Source: Rubritepida flocculans DSM 14296 (GTDB lineage Bacteria > Pseudomonadota > Alphaproteobacteria > Acetobacterales > Acetobacteraceae). Taken from it: DNA of 64,000 bases. This document shows, piece by piece, positions 34,077-47,032 of this stretch. Numbering within the stretch: position 1 is the first letter of the stretch; each line of letters opens with the position of its first letter. The notes under the pieces were generated by a model, which saw only the letters and a program-made list of their open reading frames with translations, did not search any database and was not told where the DNA came from. The DNA is taken from positions 1 to 64,000 of the forward strand of contig NZ_AUDH01000014.1 of the NCBI RefSeq assembly GCF_000425365.1. Direction: 5' to 3'. A program made the translations under genes and the position numbers.

Positions 34077-35989
34077 GCCCGCGCCGCCCGGCGCCGGCGC
34101 GCCCGCCAGAGCCCCATGCCCAGCGCCGCCGCCGCCACCAGCAGCGGCACCAGGCCGATGTTGAGCGCGCGCAGCCAGCCCTCCAGCGCCTCGATGTCGC
34201 GGCGCATCTCGAGCTGTACGGCGCGCAGCTCGCGCCGGGTGGCGGCGATCTCCTCGCGCGCGCGGTCGATCTCGGCGCGCTGTTCGGGGGTGATCACGGT
34301 CTGGTTCGCGTTGCGCTCGCCGCCGCCCGTGCCCTGGCGCAGCTCGCGCAGGCGGCGCTCCGTGGCCTGCAGCCGTTCGGTGAGCTGCTGCTCGCTCTGG
34401 CGGAAGCGGGCGTCCGCCTCGCGGCGGATCGCCTCCACCACCTCGAAGGGGCGCTGGCTCTCGCCGCGCGAGCGCAGGCTGATCATGGCGTCCGAGCCGG
34501 CGAGCGTGTCGGCCAGGTTCACGATGAAGCTGCCATTGCCCGAGAAGGGGGTGGCGACGGGCTGGCCGAAGAACTCCTGCACGCGCACCCAGAAGCGGTC
34601 CTCCAGGATGTCGCTGTCATGGATCACGACGAGGTTCGCCGGCCCCTCGCTGCGCGGGAGATGGGCGGGAAGCCCGGCGGGGCGCTCCGCCCCCTCGGGC
34701 GGGGCGGGCGGGCCGTCGGGGAAGGCGGAGACGAGGTTGCCCCGGATTCGCGCGGCGATCACATGCCGTTCGCCATCGGCGCGGAAGCCCGCGAGCAGCC
34801 GCGCCGCCTGGGGCTGGCCGCGCACCTCCGCCGCATCGGCCAGCATGGACTGGCGGGAACTGGTCAGCAGCGGGACGAACTCCACGCCCGCGCCGGGGCG
34901 CGGCCGCAGCACGCCCGCCGAGGCCACCGTCACCTGGTCGAGCGGGGCGGTGGCGATCTCCTCGCGGTTCAGGCTGTCGCCCTGCAGGTTGAACCAGGCG
35001 ATGTAGTCCACCGCCTGCACGCGGTCCCCCGGCGCGGCGCGCACGCGCCAGGCGCCGCGCAGGTCGAGCACCACGCGGTCCTTGGGCGCCTCCACCCCCC
35101 AGGGCTGGAGCAGCCGGTCGAGCGAGGAGGAGGTGTCGCGCGGCGCGCCGGGCATGGCGGGGGGCCGGGCGGCCTGCATCTCGCTGTGCGGGTCGATGAG
35201 CAGGATCAGCCGCCCGCCGCGCATCACGAACTGGTCGAGGGCGTAGAGGGTCGCCTCGGACAGGCCCTGCGGGTGCGCCACCATCAGCAGCCGCAGATGG
35301 GCGGGGATGAGCGGCGCGTCGGTCGGCACCTCCTCCACCGCGAAGGCCTCGCGGAGCTGGCGCATCACCACCATCGGCTCCGCCAGCCGCGGCTGGCGCA
35401 GCATCAGCGCGCGCGGATCGCCGTTCAGCGGCAGCCCCGTCATCACGCCCAGCGCCGGCTTCTCGGGGTTGGAAAGCTCGAAGATCAGCCGCGTCAGGTC
35501 CGCCTCCAGGAAGCGTTCGCGCTCGGCCTGGAAGAAGGGGATGACGCGCTCCTCGTCGGCGAGGTTGGCCGCAGCGAGGCCGAAATAGACCTGCTCGCCG
35601 CTCTCGTTCAGCGGCACGCCCTGGATGCCGAGGGCGATGGCGCGGTCCTCCACCTCCGAGAAGGGCTCGGGGTCGAAGAGTTCGAGGCGCAGCCGGCCGC
35701 CCGCGGCGGCGACGTATTCGCGCAGCAGGGCGCGCACCCGCTCGGCATAGGCGCCGTAGTGCGGCACCTCGGCGCCCAGCCGGCGCGAGTAGAAGAGGCG
35801 CAGTGTGATCGGATCCTGCAGCCCCGCCAGCACCTGCCGCGTGCCGGGCGAGAGGGTGTAGAGCCGCCCCTCGGTGAGATCGAGCCGCGCCGAGGGCGGC
35901 AGCCGCTCGGCCAGCAGATTGACGCCCACCGCGAGCAGCAGCGCGAAGACCACGCCGAGGGAGGAGAAGATCAGGCGCTGGCGGCGCAT
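34073..35989 (-). CDS. GldG-like ABC transporter auxiliary protein
   Basis: The 638-residue protein has an N-terminal TM (about 9-29), then DLTEGRLYTLSPGTRQVL and a large periplasmic GldG/ABC_transp_aux domain (residues about 40-500). A predicted coiled coil rich in Arg/Glu/Gln (about 525-600) precedes a C-terminal TM (about 609-628) and a basic tail. Gld proteins were defined in gliding Bacteroidetes, but homologues in Proteobacteria form ABC complexes of unknown cargo. Start shares TGATG with the permease stop. Confidence 0.88.
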   Translation of the reverse strand: MRRQRLIFSSLGVVFALLLAVGVNLLAERLPPSARLDLTEGRLYTLSPGTRQVLAGLQDPITLRLFYSRRLGAEVPHYGAYAERVRALLREYVAAAGGRLRLELFDPEPFSEVEDRAIALGIQGVPLNESGEQVYFGLAAANLADEERVIPFFQAERERFLEADLTRLIFELSNPEKPALGVMTGLPLNGDPRALMLRQPRLAEPMVVMRQLREAFAVEEVPTDAPLIPAHLRLLMVAHPQGLSEATLYALDQFVMRGGRLILLIDPHSEMQAARPPAMPGAPRDTSSSLDRLLQPWGVEAPKDRVVLDLRGAWRVRAAPGDRVQAVDYIAWFNLQGDSLNREEIATAPLDQVTVASAGVLRPRPGAGVEFVPLLTSSRQSMLADAAEVRGQPQAARLLAGFRADGERHVIAARIRGNLVSAFPDGPPAPPEGAERPAGLPAHLPRSEGPANLVVIHDSDILEDRFWVRVQEFFGQPVATPFSGNGSFIVNLADTLAGSDAMISLRSRGESQRPFEVVEAIRREADARFRQSEQQLTERLQATERRLRELRQGTGGGERNANQTVITPEQRAEIDRAREEIAATRRELRAVQLEMRRDIEALEGWLRALNIGLVPLLVAAAALGMGLWRARRRRAARA

Positions 35990-36720
35990 CAGTCGGCCTT
36001 CCGATGGTCGAGCACGGCGGCGTTCACGAAGAGCCAGAAGCCGATGAAGCTCGCGAAGAACACCACGTCCTTCGCCGCGATCACGCCGCGCGCGAAGCCC
36101 GCGAAGCGCTCGGCGACGGAAAGCGCGCGCGCGGTCTCCGCCAGGGCGGGCAGCCGGGCGGAGAGGAACTCGCTCACCACCGGCGAGCCGGCCGCGGCGA
36201 AGAGGAAGCAGGCGGCCACCGCCAGCACGAAGGCGATCACCTGGTTGCGCGTGCTGGCCGAGAGCGCGGCGCCCAGCGCCAGATAGGCCCCGGCCACCAG
36301 CAGGCAGCCGACATAGCCCGCGAGGATCGCGCCGTTGTCCGGGCTGCCCAGGAAGTTCACCGTCAGCACGAGCGGGAAGGTGAGCAGCAGAGCCACCGCG
36401 CAGAAGGCCCAGGCGGCGAGGAACTTGCCCAGCACCGCCTGCCAGGGCGAGAGCGGCAGCGTCAGCAGCAGCTCGATGGTGCCCAGCCGCCGCTCCTCGG
36501 CCCAGAGCCGCATGGTCAGCGCCGGCACGAGGAAGAGGAACAGCCAGGGCACCAGGTTGAAGAAGGGGATCAGATCCGCCTGGCCGCGCGCGAAGAAGCC
36601 GCCGACCGTGAAGGTCAGCGCGCCCGCCAGCACGAGGAAGATCACGAGGAAGACGGCCGCCACGGGGGTGGCGAAATAGGCCGCGAACTCGCGCCGCGCG
36701 ACCGCGAGAAGCCCCCTCAT
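35989..36720 (-). CDS. ABC-2 type permease (GldF/NosY-like)
   Basis: The 243-residue permease has six hydrophobic helices and the family motif LTMRLWAEERRLGTIELLLTLPLS. ATG 36720 overlaps the ATPase stop as ATGA. Together with the ATPase and the GldG-like protein it should make one membrane complex. The cargo is unknown. Confidence 0.92.
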   Translation of the reverse strand: MRGLLAVARREFAAYFATPVAAVFLVIFLVLAGALTFTVGGFFARGQADLIPFFNLVPWLFLFLVPALTMRLWAEERRLGTIELLLTLPLSPWQAVLGKFLAAWAFCAVALLLTFPLVLTVNFLGSPDNGAILAGYVGCLLVAGAYLALGAALSASTRNQVIAFVLAVAACFLFAAAGSPVVSEFLSARLPALAETARALSVAERFAGFARGVIAAKDVVFFASFIGFWLFVNAAVLDHRKAD

Positions 36721-37433
36721 GCGGCCTCCGCCGGCAGGGTCAGCGCGCGGAACACCTCCTCGAGGCTGCGCCCGTCGCGCACCAGCCCCGCGGGCGTGTC
36801 GTCGGCCAGGATGCGCCCGCGCGCGATCACGATGGCGCGGGTGCAGACCGCCGCCACCTCCTCCAGGATGTGGGTGGAGATCACGATCGCCTTCTCGGGC
36901 GCCATGGCGCGGATCAGGCCGCGCACCTCGTGCTTCTGGTTGGGGTCGAGGCCGTCCGTCGGCTCGTCCAGCACCAGCACGGGGGGGTCGTGCAGCAGGG
37001 CCTGGGCGAGGCCCACGCGCCGCTTGTAGCCCTTGGAGAGGGTCTCGATGGGCTGGCGGCGCACGGCTTCGAGCTGCGTCAGCGCCATGGCGCGGGCCAC
37101 CGCCTCGCGCCCGCAGCCGCGCACCCGCGCGCAGAAGGCGAGGAAATCCTCCACCTCCATCTCGGGATAGCTGGGCGCGCCCTCGGGCAGGAAGCCGAGA
37201 TGGCGCTTCGCCGCCACCGGCCTTTCCACCACATCCTCGCCGCAGATGCGCGCCGTGCCGGCGCTGGGCAGCATGAAGCCGGCCAGCATCCGCATGGTGG
37301 TGGATTTGCCCGCGCCGTTGGGGCCCAGGAAGCCCACCACCTCGCCCCGCGCCACGGAGAACCCCACGCCCTCCACCGCCGTGAAGGCGCCGAAGCGTTT
37401 CGTCAGCCCCTCGATCTCGATGAGCGCCGCCAC
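36717..37433 (-). CDS. ABC transporter ATPase (GldA/CcmA-like)
   Basis: The 238-residue ATPase has Walker A GPNGAGKS (37-44), signature LSKGYKRRVGLAQAL, Walker B VLVLDEPTDGLDP and ISTHILEEVAAVC. No ATG is available; the start is GTG 37433, with a G-rich leader just upstream. It is the first gene of the ABC operon, beginning 58 bases after the stop of recG on the same strand, so read-through from recG is possible. Confidence 0.93.
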   Translation of the reverse strand: MAALIEIEGLTKRFGAFTAVEGVGFSVARGEVVGFLGPNGAGKSTTMRMLAGFMLPSAGTARICGEDVVERPVAAKRHLGFLPEGAPSYPEMEVEDFLAFCARVRGCGREAVARAMALTQLEAVRRQPIETLSKGYKRRVGLAQALLHDPPVLVLDEPTDGLDPNQKHEVRGLIRAMAPEKAIVISTHILEEVAAVCTRAIVIARGRILADDTPAGLVRDGRSLEEVFRALTLPAEAA

Positions 37434-37491
37434 CTCACACCCCCGGTGAATCGCGGCGCCCGGTTTACCGTCCGCGCCCCGGTTTTCAAGG

Positions 37492-39579
37492 TCATCCGGC
37501 GGCGAGGTAGCCGGCCGCCTCGCGCTTGCCGAACAGGTCGAGCAGCAGCCGCGCCGCCCGCCCGCGCGGCGAATCGAGCATGGGGTCCTGGTGCAGCAGA
37601 TGCGCCGCGTCCTGCGCGGCCATGGCGATGAGCGCCGCCTGGCGGCGGGCGGCGCGCTCGCCCTCCTCCTCCTCGCCGCGCAGCGCGAGGCGGTAGAGCC
37701 GCTGCCCCGCCTGGCGCGTGCCCAGAATGTCTCCGCCGCCGCGCAGGCGGAGATCCTCCTCGGCGATGGCGAAGCCGTCCTCGCTGTCGCGCAGGATGGA
37801 AAGCCGCTCGCGCTCGCGCGCCGAGAGCCCCTCGGAATGCACGAGCAGGCAGGAGGAGGGGCGCGCGCCGCGCCCCACCCGTCCGCGGAGCTGGTGCAGG
37901 GCCGACAGGCCGAAGCGCTCGGCCTGCTCGACGAGCATGATGGTCGCCTCCGGGACATCCACCCCCACCTCGACGACGGTGGTGGCGACGAGGAGCCGCG
38001 TGCGCCCGGCGGCGAAATCGGCCAGCGCGGCCTCGCGCACCGCCACGTCCAGCTCGCCGTGCGCGAGGCCGACGAGGCCCGGGAAGCGGGCCGAGAGCTC
38101 GGCGAAGCGCGTCTCGGCGGCCACGCTGTCGTCGTGCTCGCCGCCGGTGATCGCGCGCACCACCCAGTAGGCGCGCTCGCCGCGCGCGAGGGCGGCGGCC
38201 AGGCGCTCCACCACCTCGGGCAGCCGTTCCGCGCCGATCACCCGGGTGGCGATGGGCTGGCGGCCGCGCGGCTTCTCGGCGATGCGGCTCACCTCCATCT
38301 CGCCCCAATGGGTGAGTTCGAGGGTGCGCGGGATGGGGGTGGCGGTCATCACCAGCATGTCCGCGCCCATGCCCTTGGCGGCGAGCTCCAGCCGCTGGGC
38401 CACGCCGAAGCGGTGCTGCTCGTCCACCACCGCAAGGCCGAGATCGCGGAAGCGCACCCCCTCCTGGAACAGCGCATGGGTGCCCACGACGATGGGCAGC
38501 GTCCCCTCCGCCAGCCCCTCCAGCACGCGCCGCCGCGCGCGGCCCTTCACGCTGCCCGCGAGCAGCGCCACCGGCACGGGGCACAGGCGCTCCAGCGTGC
38601 GCAGGTGCTGCCGGGCGAGGAGCTCGGTCGGCGCCATCAGCGCCGCCTGCGCGCCGCTCTCCACGGCCTGCAGCATGGCGAGGACGGCCACCAGCGTCTT
38701 GCCCGCGCCGACATCGCCCTGCAGCAGCCGCAGCATGCGGCGCGGCGCGGCGAGGTCGGCCGCGATCTCGGCCAGGGCGGCCTGCTGGGCGGGGGTGGGC
38801 GCATGGCCGAAGCGGGCCAGCGCCTCGGCCTGCAGCCGGCCGTCTCCCGGCCGCGCGCGCCCCGGCTGCCCGCGGCGATGCCGGCGCAGCAGGGCGAGGG
38901 CAAGCTGATCGGCCAGCACCTCGTCATAGGCCAGCCGCTCGCGCGGGGCGGGGCCTGGCGGGGCGATGGGCGCGTGCAGGGCGCGCAGGGCCGCGGCGAA
39001 GCCGGGCCAGCCCTCGCGCCGCAGCAGGGCCGCATCCTGCCATTCGGGCAGGGCGGGCAGGCGTTCCAGCGCGGCGCGCATGGCCGGGGCGAGGTGGCCG
39101 CGCTTCAGCCCCTCGGTGAGCGGCCAGACGGGCTCGAGCGGCGGCAGCGCCTCCGGGCTCTTCGCCACCTCGGGATTGATGCAGGAGAAGCCATCGCCCT
39201 CCGGCCGCAGCCTTCCCGCGATCCAGCGCCGCTCGCCGCGCGGCAGCAGGCGCTCGATGTGGCCGAGCGCCCCGCCCATGAAGCGCAGCGTCACCCGCTC
39301 CTCGGTGCGCACCTCCACATAGCGGCGGCGCGTGGCCTTGCTCAGCGCGGCCCGGGCCATCAGCGGGGTGAGGGGCAGCACCGCCTCCGCCTCGGCCGGC
39401 GCCTCCTCGGGGCTTGCGATCGGATGCCGCTCGGCGATGCGCTCGGGCAGGTGGAAGAGCAGGTCGAGCACGCGCCCGCCGCCCACCGCCTTCTCGATCA
39501 GCGCCGCGCGCGCGGGGCCCACGCCCGGCAGGCTCGTCACGGGGGCGTGCAGGGGGGCGAGGCTGACAGCATCCGACAC
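37492..39579 (-). CDS. recG: ATP-dependent DNA helicase RecG
   Basis: This 695-residue SF2 helicase remodels stalled forks and Holliday junctions. It has an N-terminal wedge/OB region with SLPGVGPARAALIEKA, Walker A GDVGAGKT (288-295), DEQHRFGV box, TATPIPRTLELT, and C-terminal QLRGRVGRG with the RecG tail LRLRGGGDILGTRQAG. The start is GTG 39579, ten bases from the divergent sdhE. A TATA-like -10 lies seven bases before it, which suggests a leaderless transcript. Confidence 0.96.
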   Translation of the reverse strand: MSDAVSLAPLHAPVTSLPGVGPARAALIEKAVGGGRVLDLLFHLPERIAERHPIASPEEAPAEAEAVLPLTPLMARAALSKATRRRYVEVRTEERVTLRFMGGALGHIERLLPRGERRWIAGRLRPEGDGFSCINPEVAKSPEALPPLEPVWPLTEGLKRGHLAPAMRAALERLPALPEWQDAALLRREGWPGFAAALRALHAPIAPPGPAPRERLAYDEVLADQLALALLRRHRRGQPGRARPGDGRLQAEALARFGHAPTPAQQAALAEIAADLAAPRRMLRLLQGDVGAGKTLVAVLAMLQAVESGAQAALMAPTELLARQHLRTLERLCPVPVALLAGSVKGRARRRVLEGLAEGTLPIVVGTHALFQEGVRFRDLGLAVVDEQHRFGVAQRLELAAKGMGADMLVMTATPIPRTLELTHWGEMEVSRIAEKPRGRQPIATRVIGAERLPEVVERLAAALARGERAYWVVRAITGGEHDDSVAAETRFAELSARFPGLVGLAHGELDVAVREAALADFAAGRTRLLVATTVVEVGVDVPEATIMLVEQAERFGLSALHQLRGRVGRGARPSSCLLVHSEGLSARERERLSILRDSEDGFAIAEEDLRLRGGGDILGTRQAGQRLYRLALRGEEEEGERAARRQAALIAMAAQDAAHLLHQDPMLDSPRGRAARLLLDLFGKREAAGYLAAG

Positions 39580-39592
39580 GGGGCCCTATATG
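39563..39592 (+). promoter_or_regulatory. sdhE-mfd promoter, possibly bidirectional with recG
   Basis: CTGACA (39563-39568), an 18-bp spacer and TATATG (39587-39592) make a good sigma-70-type promoter for sdhE-mfd. The predicted transcript start coincides with GTG 39599 of sdhE. The same TATA core read on the other strand (CATATA) stands seven bases before the recG GTG. Confidence 0.55.
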
Positions 39593-39882
39593 CCACCCGT
39601 GACGAGTCCCGACGAAACCCCCGCCCTCTCCCCCCGCCACCGCCGCCTTCTCTTCCGCGCGCAGCACCGCGGCACCAAGGAGTGCGACCTGATGATCGGC
39701 GGCTTCGTGCGCCGCCACATCGCCGCGCTGGGCGAGGCGGAGCTGGCGGAGCTGGAGGCCATCCTCGAGCTGCCCGACGTGGACCTGGCCGACTGGCTCT
39801 GCGGTCGCCGGCCCATGCCCGCCGATCTGCGCTCGCCGCTGCTCGAGCGCATGGCGCAAGAGGCGCGCGCGGGCCTCGCGCG

Positions 39883-39886
<4 letters not shown>
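39590..39886 (+). CDS. sdhE: FAD assembly factor SdhE
   Basis: The 98-residue protein carries the SdhE signature RGTKECDLMIGGF (RGxxE at 27-31), which promotes covalent flavinylation of succinate dehydrogenase SdhA. ATG 39590 is the longest start, but it lies in the -10 box; GTG 39599 (95 residues) fits a leaderless mRNA better. The stop overlaps mfd as ATGA. The sdhE-mfd pairing is common in alphaproteobacteria. Confidence 0.93.
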
Positions 39887-43314
<3,428 letters not shown>

Positions 43315-44622
43315 GGGGCCCCCACACCCCCGGCCGCACCGCCACCGCCGCCAGCACGCCATAGGCGGTGATGCCGAGCGCCACGGCCAGGAACTGCCCC
43401 GCCATGCCGAGGCCCAGCGCATCGCCGAGCAGCCAGCCCCCGCCCACCGCGATCAACAGCCGCGACAGCCCCGCCGCCACCGGCCAGCCCATCCGCCCCG
43501 CGCCCATCGCCGCGAAATACATCGCCATGCCGAGGCCGAAGCCGCCGAAGGCCGGCCCCACATAGGAGAGCGCCTGCGCGGCGATGGCCGCCACCTCCGC
43601 ATCCGAGGCGAAGAGCCGGGCGAAGAACAGCGGAAACACCGCCACCGTCGCGCCGATGGCGCTGCACAGCGCGAAGGCCATGCCCCCGCCCACCCAGGCG
43701 GTGCGCCGCGCCGTCTCCCAGTCGCCCTGGCCCACCGCGCGGCCGACCAGCGCCGTCAGGGCCGAGCCCACGCCGAAGGCGAGCGGGATCATCATGAACT
43801 CGAGCCGCGCGGAGACGCCATAGGCCGCCACCGCCGCCGCGCCATGGGCCGCGAGCCGCGCGGTGACGAGGATGGTGGCGAGATTCGCCACCAGCGCCAG
43901 CGTGCAGGCCACCGCGCCCACGGCCAGGATGCGCCGGAAGAGCTCCCAGCGCAGCCGCAGTGTCAGCGCGGGCACGAAGCCCGCCGCCCCCGAGAACACC
44001 ACCCGCGCCATCACCGCCGCCGCCGCCCAGAAGCACAGCGCGAAGCCGAGCCCGAGGCCCACGAGGCCGAGGCCGAGCGTCTCGGCCAGCAGGAAGCCCA
44101 GCGCCGGATAGGCCATCCAGGCCAGGTTCAGCACCCGCGCCGCCAGCCCGTGCCGCCCCGCCCCGCGCAGGATGGAGGCCAGCGTGTTCGCCGCCCAGGC
44201 GGGAACGGCGCCGAGCCCGAACAGCGTCATGGCGTAGGGCGCGCCCGCCGCCGCCGCCACCGGCCCGCCGATCCAGCCCAGCAGCGCGAAGGGGAAGAGC
44301 GCGAGCGGGACGATGAACAGCAGCGCGAAGCCGAGCGCGATGAGCAGCGCGTGCAGCGCGAGCGCCGCCGCCTCCTCCGGCCGCTGCGCCCCCAGCGCGC
44401 GCGAGATCGCGCCCACCACCCCGCCGCCCATCGCGCCTGCCGACATCTGCCCGAGCAGCAGCGCGAAGGGCAGCACCACCGCCCAGCCCGCCAGCGCCTC
44501 GCGCCCCAGCCGCGCGGCGATCCAGGTCTCGATCAGCAGCGCGGCCACCTGCAGCGCCGAGAGCAGCGTGGTGGGCGCGGCGAGGGCGAGGATGCGGCGC
44601 GCCAGCTCGCCGGCCGAGGGCC

Positions 44623-45873
44623 TCACGCGAAGCGCCCGATGGAAAAGGGCGAGAGATCCGTGTTCGGCGCGGGCCCCAGCATCGCGCGCGCCAGCAGCGC
44701 CCCCGTGGGCGCGGAGGCGGTGAGGCCGAGATGCCCGTGCCCGAAGGCGCACCACAGCCCGGGATGGTTCGGCACGGGGCCGAGCACGGGCAGCGTGTCG
44801 GGCAGGCAGGGGCGATGGCCCATCCAGAAGGGCCGCGCATCGGCGGTGCGCGCCTGCGGATAGACCATGCGCAGATCCTCGAGCAGCAGCGCGGCGCGGG
44901 CGGGGTTCGGGGCGCGCTCGGTGCCGCCGAACTCCACCGTGCCGCCCACGCGCAGCCCCTCCTCCATGGGCGTGAGGAAGGCCTTGCGGTCGGCCGGCAC
45001 GACGGGCCGGCGCGGCATCACGCCCGGATCGGGCAGCATGACGTGATAGCCGCGCTGGCTCTCCAGCGGCACGCGCAGGCCGAGCGGCGCGAGCAGCCTG
45101 GCCGACCAGGCGCCGGCCGCCAGCACCACCTCATCGGCGAGGATCGCCTCGCCCTCCGCGCGCACGCCGATGACGCGCGGCCCCTCGGCGAGCAGTGCCT
45201 CCACCCGCGCGCGGCGGATCGCGCCCCCCATGCGCGCGACGCCGCGCGCCACCACCCGCGCATGGCGCAGCGGGTTCACGCAATGTCCCTGGCGCGGGAG
45301 GAAGACGCCGATGCTGTAGGCCGCGCTCACCTCCGGCTCCAGCGCGAGCACGCCCGCGCGGTCCAGCACCTGCATCTCGAGGCCGTGCGCGCGGCGCAGC
45401 GCCCAGGCGGCCTCGTCCTTCGCCAGGTGCGCCTCGTCCCGGTAGAGGTAGAGCTGGCCTTCGTCGCGGATGAGGTCGAGCGCACCCTCGGCGCGCAGGA
45501 TGTCGCGGTGCCGCTCCTCCGCGCCCGCGAGGAGCTGCGCCATGCCGTCCGCGATCTCGCGCACGCGCGCGGGCCGCGCGCTGAGCACGAAGCGCCACAG
45601 CCAGGGCAGGGCGGCGGGCCAGTAGGGCGCGGGGATGTGCAGCGCCGCCTTGCGGTCGAGCAGCATGCGCGGCACCTGCGCGAGCACGCCGGGCATGGCG
45701 AGCGGCGCGACGCTGCCCGCCGAGATCGCGCCCGCATTGCCCGAGGAGGCGCCCTCGCCCGGGCCGTCGCGGTCCAGCACCGTCACCGCCGCGCCGTCGC
45801 GCTGCAGGAACCAGGCGACGCAGAGGCCGACGATGCCGGCGCCGACGACGATCACGCGGGGCGGGTTGGGCAT
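44623..45873 (-). CDS. FAD-dependent D-amino-acid dehydrogenase-like oxidoreductase (DadA family)
   Basis: The 416-residue DAO-fold enzyme has the N-terminal FAD motif GAGIVGL (11-17) with Asp-Arg after strand 2 (LDRDGPGEGASSGNAGAI). GYHVMLPDPG and the C-terminal GHRPCLPDTLPVLG and GHGHLGLT are typical of DadA, which oxidises D-amino acids to 2-oxo acids. The start ATG 45873 is 58 bases from the divergent dehydrogenase gene. The exact substrate is unknown. Confidence 0.9.
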   Translation of the reverse strand: MPNPPRVIVVGAGIVGLCVAWFLQRDGAAVTVLDRDGPGEGASSGNAGAISAGSVAPLAMPGVLAQVPRMLLDRKAALHIPAPYWPAALPWLWRFVLSARPARVREIADGMAQLLAGAEERHRDILRAEGALDLIRDEGQLYLYRDEAHLAKDEAAWALRRAHGLEMQVLDRAGVLALEPEVSAAYSIGVFLPRQGHCVNPLRHARVVARGVARMGGAIRRARVEALLAEGPRVIGVRAEGEAILADEVVLAAGAWSARLLAPLGLRVPLESQRGYHVMLPDPGVMPRRPVVPADRKAFLTPMEEGLRVGGTVEFGGTERAPNPARAALLLEDLRMVYPQARTADARPFWMGHRPCLPDTLPVLGPVPNHPGLWCAFGHGHLGLTASAPTGALLARAMLGPAPNTDLSPFSIGRFA

Positions 45874-45931
45874 CGGGCGATGCTCGCGCATCATGCGCGC
45901 GCCGTCCATGCGCCCCTTCGGAGGAAACGCC

Positions 45932-47023
45932 ATGCTCCACGCCACCGTCGATTCCGTGCGCGCGCAGATCGCGGCCATCCTCGCCGCCTGGGGCGCGCCG
46001 CCGCACCTCGCCGAGACCACGGCCGAGGTGATGGCCGAGACGGACCTGATGGGCGTGGACAGCCACGGCATCTCGATGCTGACCATGTACGAGGAGATCC
46101 ATCGCGCCGGCGTGCTGCGCCTCGCGGGGGAGCCCTTCCTGCGGCGCGACTATGCCGCCACCGCGCTGGTGGATGGCGCGGACGGGCTCGGTCATCCGGC
46201 GGCGATGATGGCGATGAAGCTCGCCATCGAGAAGGCGCGCGCCTTCGGCATCGGCGCGGTGGGCGTGGTGAACAGCCACCATTTCGGCGCGGCCGGCTGC
46301 TACGCGCGCATGGCCGCCGCGGCGGGGCTGATGGGTCTCGTCACCTCCACCGCGCGCGGCGTGATCCTCGTGCCGACGCGCGCGGCCGAGCCGGTGCTCG
46401 GCACCAACCCCATCGCCTTCGCCGCCCCGGTGCCCGGCGCGCCGCCCATGGTGCTCGACATGGCGACGACGACGGTGGCGGCGAACAAGGTGAAGGCCTA
46501 CCACCTGAGGGAGAAGGATCTGCCGCCCGGCTGGGTGGTGGACGGCGCGGGCCGCCCCGTCACCGCCCATGCGGAGGCGATGGAGTTCGTCTTCCGCCGG
46601 CGCGAGGGGGGAATCACGCCGCTCGGCGGCGGCGAGGAGACGGGCGGGCACAAGGGCTATGGCCTCGCGCTCATGGTGCAGATGCTGGCGGGCGCGCTGG
46701 TGGGCGGCAGCTTCTCGGCCCTGCGCGCCCGCACGGCGCGGCCCGGCCAGCCGCACAACATCGGCCATCTGATGATCGCGCTCGACCCGCGCGCCTTCCG
46801 CGACCTGGCCGACTACGAGGCCGATGCGGCGGCGACCCTCGCCCTGCTGCGCGAGACGCCGCCGGCCGATCCGGCCCTGCCCGTGCTCGCGCCCGGCGAT
46901 CCGGAGGAGGCGGCGCGCGCCGAGCGGCTTTCGGGCGGCATCCCCATCCCCGAGGCGCTGGAGCGGGAGCTCCGCGAGATCGCGGCGCGCGCGGGCGCGC
47001 CCTTCCTGCTGCGGGCGGCCTGA
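45932..47023 (+). CDS. Malate/L-lactate dehydrogenase family oxidoreductase (Ldh type 2)
   Basis: The 363-residue NAD(P)-dependent enzyme of the MDH2/YbiC/DlgD fold has ETDLMGVDSHGISML with the catalytic His, GVVNSHHFGAAGCYARMAA, LGTNPIAFAAP, and PHNIGHLMIALDP. It reduces 2-oxo acids (malate, lactate, ureidoglycolate or similar). ATG 45932 has GGAGG eight bases upstream. It is divergent from the DadA-like gene, suggesting linked oxo-acid metabolism. Confidence 0.93.
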   Translation: MLHATVDSVRAQIAAILAAWGAPPHLAETTAEVMAETDLMGVDSHGISMLTMYEEIHRAGVLRLAGEPFLRRDYAATALVDGADGLGHPAAMMAMKLAIEKARAFGIGAVGVVNSHHFGAAGCYARMAAAAGLMGLVTSTARGVILVPTRAAEPVLGTNPIAFAAPVPGAPPMVLDMATTTVAANKVKAYHLREKDLPPGWVVDGAGRPVTAHAEAMEFVFRRREGGITPLGGGEETGGHKGYGLALMVQMLAGALVGGSFSALRARTARPGQPHNIGHLMIALDPRAFRDLADYEADAAATLALLRETPPADPALPVLAPGDPEEAARAERLSGGIPIPEALERELREIAARAGAPFLLRAA

Positions 47024-47032
47024 TGGCGGCGC

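Noticed and set aside
37591-39882. About 760 open codons upstream of and in frame with mfd
   Set aside because: They run antisense to recG and encode composition-biased sequence. Mfd homology starts at ATG 39883 in ATGA overlap with sdhE.
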